Source of the DNA: Candidatus Thermoflexus sinensis
Lineage (GTDB): Bacteria > Chloroflexota > Anaerolineae > Thermoflexales > Thermoflexaceae
DNA: 36,475 nucleotides
Assembly (NCBI GenBank): GCA_016842045.1
Contig: JAEVEY010000195.1
Span: 1 to 36,475, forward strand
Direction: 5' to 3'
Position 1 is the stretch's first letter; every line of letters begins with the position of its first letter. Of this stretch, positions 7,444 to 14,951 are shown in pieces. A program made the position numbers and the translations under genes. Under the pieces are notes generated by a model. The model was not told where the DNA came from, searched no databases, and saw only the letters and a list, made by a program, of their open reading frames with translations.

Positions 7444-9039
7444 TTAAGAAGCCGGCGCCTTCAGGATGGCTTCCGCGGGCATTCCCAGATCATCCAGAAG
7501 CACCCAGGCCGCATTGCGGCCGGGTCCGGCGGTCACCGAGCCGCCCGGGTGAGTGGTGGCGCCGGTTTGATAGAGGCCGGGGATTGGCATGCGATGGGAT
7601 GCCCAGCCTGGAACCGGCCGCATCTCGTCCGATTGGGCTGGCGAGAGATCCCCGCCGTGACAGGTTCCATGCCAGTTATGAGGATTGCGCCGCTCCAGAT
7701 CCAGCGGGCTTTCCACATAATGAGCCAGGATGTCTTCCGCCTGCAGGTTGGGGGCAAAGCGACGCAGATAATCCAGTAGATGCTGGGCGACTTCCTCCTT
7801 GATCATGTCCCACCGCGAAGGCCCCCCGCCAGCCAGTTCATAAGGGAGGAAAGAGACCACCTTCAGTGTGTGACAGCCTTCGGGGGCGCGACTGGGATCC
7901 GCCACCGATGGAGTGAGGACAAGCAATACGGGTGTGTCCAGATGAAGCTGCCCGCGCTGGAAATCGCTTAGCAATCGCATGAGGTTGTCTGTAGAGCCAG
8001 TGATCCCGGCGGTCACGACTGGAATCCGGTCGCCGTTCACGGGATACAGCGGAGGCTTCCGCAGGGCATAATGAGCGACAAACATCGTGCAGCCCGCCTG
8101 CCACTGGGCAACCATCCGACCGAACTCCTCTCCCCACATTTCCGAGGGGGCCATCTCCACAAGGTGCTTGATGTGAATGGAGGAGACAACCGCCCGACGA
8201 GCCCGGTAGACGTGACCGACGGCTGTCCGTACTCCCACACAGCGCCCGTTTTCGATTAGAAGCTCCGTCACCCACTCGCCAGTTCGGATCTCCCCCCCAC
8301 GCTCCCGGATGAAGCCCGCCAGGAGAGCAGGTAATGTCCCTGCCCCTCCCACCGGCAAGGTCCACGAGTTAGCCTGACGTCCATAAGGCAACGCGTAAGC
8401 CAAGCGCCCGGTATATGGTCGGTCCACCGGCTGGAGTGTCATAAAGGCCAGCCAGAGCATGAACGCGCGGACGTGATCGTCCTCAAAGTATTCCCGGATC
8501 ACCTCCAGGGCGCTCTGGCGATAGCGGCGTTTCCAGTAATTCCCGTTGGGCAATTCCGCCAGCCACTCATCCAGGGAAGGGCCGTAGCCAATGGGGGTGT
8601 AGCGATGGTCATTGAAGATTTCTTTAACCCGGTCGTATTCATTCAGCAGCTCCAGATAGGCCTCCGCGTCTCGTCGGGAGAGCCGGGCGATCTCCGCGGC
8701 GGTGCGCTGCCGATCCCGCCACATCGTGAGGCTGGCTCCGTCCTCAAAGGGCATGGTGACGACAGGGTCCGGATACAGGAACTGGAGGCCTCGCTGCCGC
8801 AGGCCAAGCTCATCATTACGGATAGTGGGACTGCTCTGGAAGAGCTCGAAGGCGGTGGCGCATGGATCATGTCGGAAACCGGGTAGCGTCAGGGCTTCCG
8901 TCGTGGTGTCGCCCCCCAGGATCTCCCGTCCCTCCAGGACCAGCACCCTTAACCCGGCCTTGGTCAGATAGGCGGCGCAGGCCAGCCCGTTATGGCCGCC
9001 CCCAGCCACCACCACATCGAATTCCAGCGCTTCACCCAT
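7444..9039 (-). CDS. FAD-dependent oxidoreductase, phytoene desaturase/PYROXD2-like
   Basis: This flavoprotein of about 531 residues has an N-terminal Rossmann motif (VVVAGGGHNGLACAAYL), then the VLEGREILGGDTTTE segment that binds the FAD ribose, and a C-terminal FAD loop (GLYQTGATTHPGGSVTAGPG). It belongs to the CrtI-like/PYROXD2 amine oxidase superfamily (usual length 500-550). No carotenoid genes are nearby, so oxidation or desaturation of a catabolic intermediate is likelier than phytoene desaturation. Two ATG codons are adjacent; the second (9039) has the better spacing to AAGGAGG, and 9042 is the alternative. It lies between a cupin and the alpha/beta hydrolase in the same direction. 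Confidence 0.88.
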   Translation of the reverse strand: MGEALEFDVVVAGGGHNGLACAAYLTKAGLRVLVLEGREILGGDTTTEALTLPGFRHDPCATAFELFQSSPTIRNDELGLRQRGLQFLYPDPVVTMPFEDGASLTMWRDRQRTAAEIARLSRRDAEAYLELLNEYDRVKEIFNDHRYTPIGYGPSLDEWLAELPNGNYWKRRYRQSALEVIREYFEDDHVRAFMLWLAFMTLQPVDRPYTGRLAYALPYGRQANSWTLPVGGAGTLPALLAGFIRERGGEIRTGEWVTELLIENGRCVGVRTAVGHVYRARRAVVSSIHIKHLVEMAPSEMWGEEFGRMVAQWQAGCTMFVAHYALRKPPLYPVNGDRIPVVTAGITGSTDNLMRLLSDFQRGQLHLDTPVLLVLTPSVADPSRAPEGCHTLKVVSFLPYELAGGGPSRWDMIKEEVAQHLLDYLRRFAPNLQAEDILAHYVESPLDLERRNPHNWHGTCHGGDLSPAQSDEMRPVPGWASHRMPIPGLYQTGATTHPGGSVTAGPGRNAAWVLLDDLGMPAEAILKAPAS

Positions 9040-9096
9040 CATTCCCTCCTTCCCGCATCACGGCAGCAGGGCAGTCCATGGCGTTCGATCGAGGCC

Positions 9097-9126
9097 TGAA
9101 CCTCAGGCCTTGCAGGCCCAGGTTCA
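9097..9126 (-). terminator. Intercistronic stem-loop after the cupin gene
   Basis: Outer arms TGAACCT (9097-9103) and AGGTTCA (9120-9126) enclose inner arms GGCCT (9106-9110) and AGGCC (9114-9118). The arm at 9120-9126 includes the cupin stop codon. On the minus strand no U-tract follows, so it is not a textbook intrinsic terminator. It may be an mRNA-stability or processing hairpin between the cupin and flavoprotein genes. Confidence 0.4.
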
Positions 9127-9498
9127 CTGGTCATCCGTGATCCATACGGTCTCTTTCGGCGGAGGGACCCAGAGCTCAACAAAAGTGAAATCGGCCTCCG
9201 TGTCGTTCTCAAACCAGTGGACCTCCCCTGGTCCGATGATGGCCACCTCGCCAGGGGAAAGACGAATGGTTTCTGTGCCGGTGTGGAGAAGGCCGTGCCC
9301 TTCCAGAATCCAGAACAGGTGGATGCAATCCGTGTGGAAGTGCTTCGCTGACGTATCGCCTGGATGGTAACGGATGCGGTCGGCCCGGAGACGTGTTGCG
9401 CCCACCGGCACATGCTCCGTGATCAAATCCAGGCGATCTCGCGTGTCGCGTGTTGAAACCCAGTTCGGGAGTTGCTCCCTCGAAAATACCCTTGCCAT
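9124..9498 (-). CDS. Single-domain cupin protein, probable metal-binding
   Basis: This 124-residue cupin has an intact first motif, KHFHTDCIHLFWILEGHG (His53, His55, plus His60). Its second motif is GPGEVHWFEN (His94), which together supply a typical metal site. The C-terminus is rich in acidic and Pro residues (WVPPPKETVWITDDQ). Function is unknown; such proteins occur as dioxygenases, isomerases or ligand sensors. The ATG at 9498 lies one base after the amidohydrolase stop codon, so the two are translationally linked. This contrasts with the cupin at 4336-4677, where the second-motif His is missing. Confidence 0.85.
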   Translation of the reverse strand: MARVFSREQLPNWVSTRDTRDRLDLITEHVPVGATRLRADRIRYHPGDTSAKHFHTDCIHLFWILEGHGLLHTGTETIRLSPGEVAIIGPGEVHWFENDTEADFTFVELWVPPPKETVWITDDQ

Positions 9499-9499
9499 T

Positions 9500-10489
9500 T
9501 CATCCCTCCAGGCCCAGCAGCCGGGCTGTGTTCCTTCCCAGAATCGCCTGCTTATGCTCGGAGGAAAGGTTCAAACAGCGGATGAACGCCACAGGCTCCT
9601 GCAGACCCATATCGAAGGGGTAATCGGAGCCCAGGAGCACGCGATCGACCCCGACGAAGGCGATTAATGCGTTCAACATCTCCGGATCATGGGTGACCGT
9701 GTCGAAATAGAATCGACGGAGCGAAGTTTCAGGGGGCTCCTGAAGCCGCTGGCGAGCCTCTGGCCGTTGTTCCCACGCCCGATGAAGGCGGCCCTTCAGG
9801 CTGAGCAGAGCACCCCCGCCGTGGGCCAGCACGATCTTCAGGCGGGGATAGCGCTCCAGCACCCCGGCCATCACCAGATGAGCCGCTGTGAGGGTGGTCT
9901 CTATCGGATTCCCCACTGCGTTCCAGAGGTAGTAATCCTGAAGCCCCCGGAGAGCGATCCCTCGCGTAGTCGGATGGATAAACACCAGGGCCCCCAGCGC
10001 TTCCGCGGCTTCCCAGAACGGTTCAAACGCGTCCTGGCCTAAAGGTTCCCCTCGTACCAGGGCAGGCACCTCCACTCCTACAAGCCCTGGCGCTTGCATC
10101 CAGCGCTCCAGCTCCCGGGCGGCCCGCTTGGGGTCGATGAGCGGCACCGCGCCCAGCGCCCGGAGGCGATCCGGGTATCGTTCAACCAGTCGGACCATGG
10201 CCTCGTTCAGCACATGGGTGATCCGCAACGCCTCATCCAGATCGGCCTCATCTCGCAATAGGGCGATCCACGGGGAGAGCACCGTGAGTTGAATCTCAGC
10301 CGCCGTCTGGGCCTCGAGAATGGCTTCCAGGTCCGTGAAGGGACGAATCACGGAGGTCAGTGGTTTTCCCTCCACTTCGATACGTTCATGCCCGGAATCC
10401 CGGAGCACCCGAGGCCGCCATAGCTCTGCAGGATTTGCTTCCAGGGTCAGCTCGCGGACCAGGATGTGGGCATGGATATCAATGATCAT
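9500..10489 (-). CDS. Amidohydrolase-2 family protein (ACMSD-type decarboxylase/hydrolase)
   Basis: This 329-residue TIM-barrel metal-dependent enzyme has the HxH motif near the N-terminus (MIIDIHAHI, His6 and His8), a third His in VFIHPTTRG, a fourth in VLAHGGGALL, and the metal Asp in LLGSDYPFDMG. This is the pattern of the 2-amino-3-carboxymuconate-6-semialdehyde decarboxylase group, which includes gamma-resorcylate and other aromatic-acid decarboxylases as well as hydrolases. ACMSD-type enzymes act in breakdown of tryptophan and of nitro- or amino-aromatics, in keeping with an aromatic catabolic setting. The exact reaction cannot be read. Its stop is one base from the cupin start and its start follows the second EamA gene closely. 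Confidence 0.9.
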   Translation of the reverse strand: MIIDIHAHILVRELTLEANPAELWRPRVLRDSGHERIEVEGKPLTSVIRPFTDLEAILEAQTAAEIQLTVLSPWIALLRDEADLDEALRITHVLNEAMVRLVERYPDRLRALGAVPLIDPKRAARELERWMQAPGLVGVEVPALVRGEPLGQDAFEPFWEAAEALGALVFIHPTTRGIALRGLQDYYLWNAVGNPIETTLTAAHLVMAGVLERYPRLKIVLAHGGGALLSLKGRLHRAWEQRPEARQRLQEPPETSLRRFYFDTVTHDPEMLNALIAFVGVDRVLLGSDYPFDMGLQEPVAFIRCLNLSSEHKQAILGRNTARLLGLEG

Positions 10490-10498
10490 CCCGGCCTC

Positions 10499-10993
10499 CT
10501 AACCGGAGTAGGCCAGCAGGAGCGTGCCGAAGGTGATCAGAGCAGCCCCTATCCCCAGCCGCATGGTGATCCGTTCGAGTGAGCGCCCGAGGACCAGCGG
10601 GGATAGCATCACCACAAGAGGGACGGATAGCCGTCCCAGGGCCAGCACTACGGCGGCGGGGATCAGCTGGAGGGCCAGCCATTTGATCCACGTGGATAGG
10701 GCCACTAGCAGCCCGGCGAGGATCTGCCACGCCATGATGCGGATAGACGGCGGCGGATCCAATGGGCGCCGGAGCCACAGGAAGAGACCATAGATCCCCA
10801 CACAGGCCGCGAGGCTCAAGACGGCCCCCCATAGCGGCGACGGGAACACGGTCAGCCCCCACCGCACCAGGACTGGATCGATCGCCCAGCAAATCGCAGC
10901 ACCCAGGCCATACCAGATGCCGGGCTCGAGGAATCCGTTTAAAGAATGCGTGTGCTCCGGTTTAATAGATGCGCGCGAGCAGGCTGCTGTCAT
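10499..10993 (-). CDS. Half-size EamA/DMT membrane protein (second of a pair)
   Basis: This 164-residue protein has about five predicted transmembrane segments (near residues 23-48, 52-75, 87-112, 114-136, 142-162). The C-terminal segment GIGAALITFGTLLLAY is typical of an EamA domain. Full-size drug/metabolite transporters carry two EamA domains in about 300 residues; this gene holds one. GGGGAG precedes the ATG at 10993, so it is an independently translated gene. The gene upstream, 136 bases away, encodes the matching half. The two products may assemble as a heterodimer like paired small multidrug resistance proteins. Descent from one split gene is possible. The transported compound is unknown. 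Confidence 0.8.
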   Translation of the reverse strand: MTAACSRASIKPEHTHSLNGFLEPGIWYGLGAAICWAIDPVLVRWGLTVFPSPLWGAVLSLAACVGIYGLFLWLRRPLDPPPSIRIMAWQILAGLLVALSTWIKWLALQLIPAAVVLALGRLSVPLVVMLSPLVLGRSLERITMRLGIGAALITFGTLLLAYSG

Positions 10994-11069
10994 CGATTTC
11001 TCCCCGCCTCAGCCTCATTTTGAGATCCGGAGTGGCATGTGAGTAGCTCCCCTACCCCGCATATGAAGC

Positions 11070-11098
11070 GGGCGAGGCTGCCAGAGGCAGCCCCGCCC
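11070..11098 (-). terminator. Strong stem-loop between the two EamA genes
   Basis: Thirteen-base arms GGGCGAGGCTGCC (11070-11082) and GGCAGCCCCGCCC (11086-11098) pair with a three-base loop and one mismatch or wobble position. No U-tract follows on the minus strand. It lies in the 136-base gap between the paired EamA genes and may attenuate, terminate or protect the transcript. Confidence 0.45.
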
Positions 11099-11129
11099 GC
11101 CCTCGAGAATCCGAAGAGGAGGGGTTTAT

Positions 11130-11549
11130 TCAATCCCTGGAAACCAGATAAACACCTGCGACCACCATCAGCACTCCCAGCAATGCAGGCAAGGGTAGAC
11201 GTTCGCCGATGAGGATCCAGGCAATGACCATGGCGAACAGCGGACTGATGCCCACGAGGGCGCCTGCACGGGCTGCTCCCACTCTTCGCTGGCTGAGCCC
11301 CAGCAGGGTCCATCCGAGGACATAATGTAAGAACCCCGCCAGACTGAAGGCGAGGAGGGCCTGCCCGGACAGCTGGCGCATGGGAGCGAGGCCCTCAGTG
11401 GCCAGGGCCAGGCCGAGCAGGATAAGTGCGCTGACCAGAATTAAAAGAAAAGTAGCGCGAAGCACGTCAATGCCCAGGCCTGCTCGACGGTTTACGACCT
11501 GGAAAAGCGCGAATCCAAGAGCCGAGAGCATCGCCCACAGGATCCCCAA
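11130..11549 (-). CDS. Half-size EamA/DMT membrane protein (first of a pair)
   Basis: This 139-residue protein has about five transmembrane segments (near residues 2-19, 28-50, 60-84, 91-115, 118-137). Its ending, ILIGERLPLPALLGVLMVVAGVYLV, is the classical EamA-domain C-terminus with the GE motif of DMT exporters. It carries a single EamA domain, half of the common ten-helix transporter. It starts 12 bases past the LivM-like gene and precedes the second half-size protein. With five helices each, the pair would give the usual ten. A role in export or uptake of a pathway compound is inference from location. Confidence 0.82.
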   Translation of the reverse strand: MGILWAMLSALGFALFQVVNRRAGLGIDVLRATFLLILVSALILLGLALATEGLAPMRQLSGQALLAFSLAGFLHYVLGWTLLGLSQRRVGAARAGALVGISPLFAMVIAWILIGERLPLPALLGVLMVVAGVYLVSRD

Positions 11550-11561
11550 CTCGTCCCTCCT

Positions 11562-12563
11562 TCAGTCCCAGTCCAGGAGACGTGGGAGACGCCCTCGCTC
11601 TCGCAGCGCGCCGATGATCCCGCCAGGGAAGAAGAGCACGATCAGGATCATCAGTATCCCTGTCACGGTGATGTTCAACTCGGTTGATCCAATCTGATTC
11701 ACCACCAGCTCGTCCAGCCCCACCCTGAGAGCAGCGCCCAGGACCGGACCTGCCACCGTTCCCCGACCACCCACCAGGTTGATCAGCACCAGATCAGCGG
11801 CAGCTCCAATCGTCAGGAAAATCGTCGGCCGGAGGTATGTCTGGTGATAGCCCCACAGTGCCCCGCAAACGCCTGCGAAGAATGCGCTAATAGCGAAAGC
11901 AATAACTTTGCACATGCGGGTATCGATGCCGGCTACCTCCGCCTTGATCTCATCCATGGCAATGGCTCGCAAGAACAGACCCAATTTGGAATGGCGGATC
12001 CGATAGGAGACCCACACAGCGGCCAGGGCGGTAAGGAGCATCCCGTAGTAGAAGGGGATTTTGTAGAACCGGTAAGGCCAGCCGATCATCGGCAGGCTCA
12101 GACCGTTCGATCCCCCGACCCACTCCCAGTTATCCAGCACCAGCCGGGCAAGGAGGAGCAGAGCGATCGTGGAGATCACAAAAGCCGGCCCCCGGGTCCG
12201 AAGTGTAATGAGGCCGAAGGCGAAACCGAATATGGTGGCCAGCAGCCCGGCCAGAGGAGCCGTCCAGAACGGCGACCAGCCCTTGTAAACCAGCAGAACC
12301 CCTGAGAAATATGCCCCAAGGGCGAAGAAGACCGGGTGTCCCAACGAGGTGTAGCCCGCATAACCTCCGATAATGTTCCAGCCGGAGGCCAGAGCAACAT
12401 ACATAAAGATCACCATCAGGACATGCAAAACGTAGTTGTGACCGTCCGAGAGCACCTGCAACACAGGAAGAAGGAGGAGCAAAACTACCAGGCCGGACAG
12501 GATCAGGAATCGGGCCTCCAGCCGTGCAGGCGCTGCGGCTCGCGTCAGGTTGAGCAGGGTCAT
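11562..12563 (-). CDS. Branched-chain amino acid-type ABC permease (LivM-like)
   Basis: This 333-residue inner-membrane permease belongs to the HAAT (Liv) family. It has about nine hydrophobic segments, the early signature GWNIIGGYAGYTSLGHPVFF, the LRTRGPAFVISTIA segment and the late coupling region AVAGIDTRMCKVIAFAISAF, which contacts the ATPases. The ending VGGRGTVAGPVLGA is also standard. HAAT importers carry branched-chain amino acids but also amides, urea, aromatic acids and other organic acids. Its start is one base beyond the LivH stop. With the catabolic genes around it, import of the pathway substrate is the likely role. Confidence 0.94.
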   Translation of the reverse strand: MTLLNLTRAAAPARLEARFLILSGLVVLLLLLPVLQVLSDGHNYVLHVLMVIFMYVALASGWNIIGGYAGYTSLGHPVFFALGAYFSGVLLVYKGWSPFWTAPLAGLLATIFGFAFGLITLRTRGPAFVISTIALLLLARLVLDNWEWVGGSNGLSLPMIGWPYRFYKIPFYYGMLLTALAAVWVSYRIRHSKLGLFLRAIAMDEIKAEVAGIDTRMCKVIAFAISAFFAGVCGALWGYHQTYLRPTIFLTIGAAADLVLINLVGGRGTVAGPVLGAALRVGLDELVVNQIGSTELNITVTGILMILIVLFFPGGIIGALRERGRLPRLLDWD

Positions 12564-12564
12564 C

Positions 12565-13437
12565 CTATGCCTCCTTCTTTCCGAAAAGCCCCTGGGGGCG
12601 AATCATCATGACCATGAATAGGGCGGCATAGAAGGTCACTGGCGACCAGGTGGGGCCCAGGATGGAGCTGACCCACACGGAGGCCACCGATAGCAACAAC
12701 GCCCCAACCACCGTTCCAATCAGGCTGCCCATTCCACCCAGCACCACCAGAGAGAGCAGGCTGGATATCCATTGCCAGTGCTTGCCCGGAAAGAACGGAA
12801 AGAGGAAACTCAGGAGGGATCCGGAAATCCCAGCGGAAGCCATGCCTAACCCAAAGGCCAGCGCGGAGATTCCCTCCACGTTAACTCCGACGATTTGGGC
12901 GGCGGTTCGATTCTGCATGGTCGCCCGGATGGCCCGGCCGATTCGTGTGTTCTGGAGAAAGGCCCATAGCACCAGCAGCATCCCCACACTTATCACGGTC
13001 GCATATAGTTGACCTTCCGGAATGTAAAAGGGGCCGAATGAAATGGAACGAGTTGCATAGACAGGGTTAGCAGCCCGATAAATTCCAGTCCACCACGTCC
13101 CCATCAAACCCTCCACGCCAAGAGCCAGCCCAAAAGAGAGCAGGAGGGTAGCCTCTGTGTAGCGAGGACGTCCGGCCAGAGGAACGAACAGTAGCCGGTA
13201 GAGGCTAACCCCGAGGATGAAAAACAGCGGACCGTTGATCAGCACAGACAGCAATGGGTCGATATGGAAGATCTGCAGCGCCCAGTAGGCCAGATAAGCT
13301 CCCAGAACCATAAAGGCCGCATGCGCCAGGTTCAGGATCCGCATCACGCCATAGGTTAATGAGAGGCCAATGGCCATCAGGGCATAGACGCCTCCCAGAG
13401 CCAGCCCCAGGATCAGGGTTTGAAGCCCGGTGGTCAT
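12565..13437 (-). CDS. Branched-chain amino acid-type ABC permease (LivH-like)
   Basis: This 290-residue membrane permease of the HAAT family pairs with the LivM-like subunit. The N-terminus (LALGGVYALMAIGLSLTYGVMRILNLAHAAF) is the LivH signature. The central coupling helix RAIRATMQNRTAAQIVGVNV and the late VLGGMGSLIGTVVGALLLSV segment are also characteristic. Its ATG overlaps the LivF stop codon as ATGA (13434-13437), which indicates translational coupling within the importer genes. Confidence 0.94.
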   Translation of the reverse strand: MTTGLQTLILGLALGGVYALMAIGLSLTYGVMRILNLAHAAFMVLGAYLAYWALQIFHIDPLLSVLINGPLFFILGVSLYRLLFVPLAGRPRYTEATLLLSFGLALGVEGLMGTWWTGIYRAANPVYATRSISFGPFYIPEGQLYATVISVGMLLVLWAFLQNTRIGRAIRATMQNRTAAQIVGVNVEGISALAFGLGMASAGISGSLLSFLFPFFPGKHWQWISSLLSLVVLGGMGSLIGTVVGALLLSVASVWVSSILGPTWSPVTFYAALFMVMMIRPQGLFGKKEA

Positions 13438-14177
13438 TTCCGCACCTCCAGATTCGAGAGCGCCATTCGCCCCAGATAGAGTTCCTGAAGCCGGGGATCT
13501 TCCATCACCTCCCGGGCAGGCCCTTCGAAGCAGAGACGTCCCATATCCAGCACGTATCCCCGATCCGCATGAGCTAAACCCTTGCGCACATTCTGTTCGA
13601 CGATGAGAACAGTGATCCCCATGGTTTTCAATCGGGAGATTGCCTCAAAGATCCGATCGACGACCAGTGGGGCCAGGCCCAGGCTGGGCTCATCCAGCAT
13701 CATCACCCGGGGGCGGACCATCAGACCGCGCGCGATGGCCACCATCTGCTGCTCGCCGCCGGATAAAGCGCCGGCCCTGCGGTTCAGATACCGGCGGATC
13801 TCCGGGAAAAGATCCAGGACCTCCTCCATCCGCCGGGATACGCGACGCGGATCCCGCTCGATATAGCCGCCCATCAACAGGTTCTCACGAACGGTCATGT
13901 CTGGAAAGAGGCTGCGATCCTGAGGCACCAGACAGATGCCGCAGGCCAGAACCTGATCCGGCCGCAATCCGGAGATCACCTTCCCTTCCAGAAGCACTCG
14001 CCCTGAGCGGGGTCGGAGCAGACCAGCGATCACACGGAGCAGGGTCGATTTGCCTGCCCCGTTCGGACCAATCAGGCAATGAATAAGGCCAGCCTCGAAG
14101 CGGGCGGAGACCTGGCTTAAAATGTCCGGCCCCATTCCATATCCAGCGGTGACATCCTCGATTTCCAGAATCGACAT
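13434..14177 (-). CDS. Branched-chain amino acid-type ABC ATPase (LivF-like)
   Basis: This 247-residue ATPase of the HAAT importer shows Walker A GPNGAGKST, Q-loop VPQD, signature LSGGEQQ, Walker B VMMLDEPSLGL and the H-loop IVEQN with the Gln variant typical of LivF. The C-terminal YLG ending is characteristic. All catalytic residues appear intact. It shares one base with the LivG stop (TGATG) and four with LivH. It energises import through LivH and LivM together with LivG. Confidence 0.95.
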   Translation of the reverse strand: MSILEIEDVTAGYGMGPDILSQVSARFEAGLIHCLIGPNGAGKSTLLRVIAGLLRPRSGRVLLEGKVISGLRPDQVLACGICLVPQDRSLFPDMTVRENLLMGGYIERDPRRVSRRMEEVLDLFPEIRRYLNRRAGALSGGEQQMVAIARGLMVRPRVMMLDEPSLGLAPLVVDRIFEAISRLKTMGITVLIVEQNVRKGLAHADRGYVLDMGRLCFEGPAREVMEDPRLQELYLGRMALSNLEVRK

Positions 14178-14911
14178 CAGGCTGCTCCCAGATAAGCATC
14201 GAGCACGCGAGGATCCTGCTGGATGGCTTCCGGCGGTCCCTGGCAGATCACTTCCCCGTGAGCCATAACCACGACCTGATGGCTAAGGTTCATCACCACA
14301 TCCATGTTGTGTTCAATGATCAGAAAGGTCATACCGGAGCGATTCAACTGCAAAATGCGCTCCAGGATCTCCTCCAGCAGCGCGGGGTTCACCCCAGCGG
14401 CTGGCTCATCCAGCAGAATCAGCCGGGGCTCTGCCATGAGCGCTCCTGCCAGCTCCATCAACTTCCTCTGCCCATAAGAGAGCTTCCCTGCCTTCTCGCG
14501 GGCCATGGCGGCCAGCCCCACAAAGTCCAGCAATGCCATGGCCCGCTCCGCTTCGTGCTGGAGGATGCTGCCCCGGATGAGGCCGGCCAGCCCATCCCGA
14601 GCGGCGTGCACGACGACGTTCTCCAGGACGGTCAGCTCAGCCAGCTCCCGGGTGATCTGGAACGTCCGCGCGATGCCCAGCCGGGTGATCCGGTGGGGCG
14701 GCATGGCGGTGATGTCCCGGCCCTGGAAGTAGATCCGACCGGAGGTCGGCCGAAGCAACCCGGTGATCAAATTGAACACCGTGGTTTTCCCTGCCCCATT
14801 TGGCCCGATCAGAGCCGTGATGCTCCCCTGCTCAACCGTAAAGGAACAGCGGTTCACGGCCCGAAGGCCCCCGAAATCCTTTGTCAGATCTCGAACCTCC
14901 AACAGCGCCAT
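14177..14911 (-). CDS. Branched-chain amino acid-type ABC ATPase (LivG-like)
   Basis: This ATPase of about 244 residues has Walker A GPNGAGKTT, the LivG-type ITRLGIARTFQ Q-loop, signature LSYGQRKLMELA, Walker B LILLDEPAAGVNP and H-loop IIEHNMD. The start is the ATG at 14911, six bases after GGAGG; a GTG frame extends to 14929 but lies upstream of that ribosome site. It follows the binding-protein gene by 40 bases and overlaps LivF by one base. It forms the NBD heterodimer with LivF. Confidence 0.95.
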   Translation of the reverse strand: MALLEVRDLTKDFGGLRAVNRCSFTVEQGSITALIGPNGAGKTTVFNLITGLLRPTSGRIYFQGRDITAMPPHRITRLGIARTFQITRELAELTVLENVVVHAARDGLAGLIRGSILQHEAERAMALLDFVGLAAMAREKAGKLSYGQRKLMELAGALMAEPRLILLDEPAAGVNPALLEEILERILQLNRSGMTFLIIEHNMDVVMNLSHQVVVMAHGEVICQGPPEAIQQDPRVLDAYLGAA

Positions 14912-14951
14912 CGCTGCCCTCCGGATCACCCGAGCTCCGCTGATTCATCGC

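Noticed and set aside
7444-9039. Phytoene desaturase of carotenoid synthesis
   Set aside because: No phytoene synthase, cyclase or other carotenoid gene is nearby, and the sequence is nearer the PYROXD2-like branch.
9097-11098. Intercistronic stem-loops as classical intrinsic terminators
   Set aside because: None is followed by a U-tract, and same-direction genes continue closely downstream; they are listed only as stem-loops of uncertain role.
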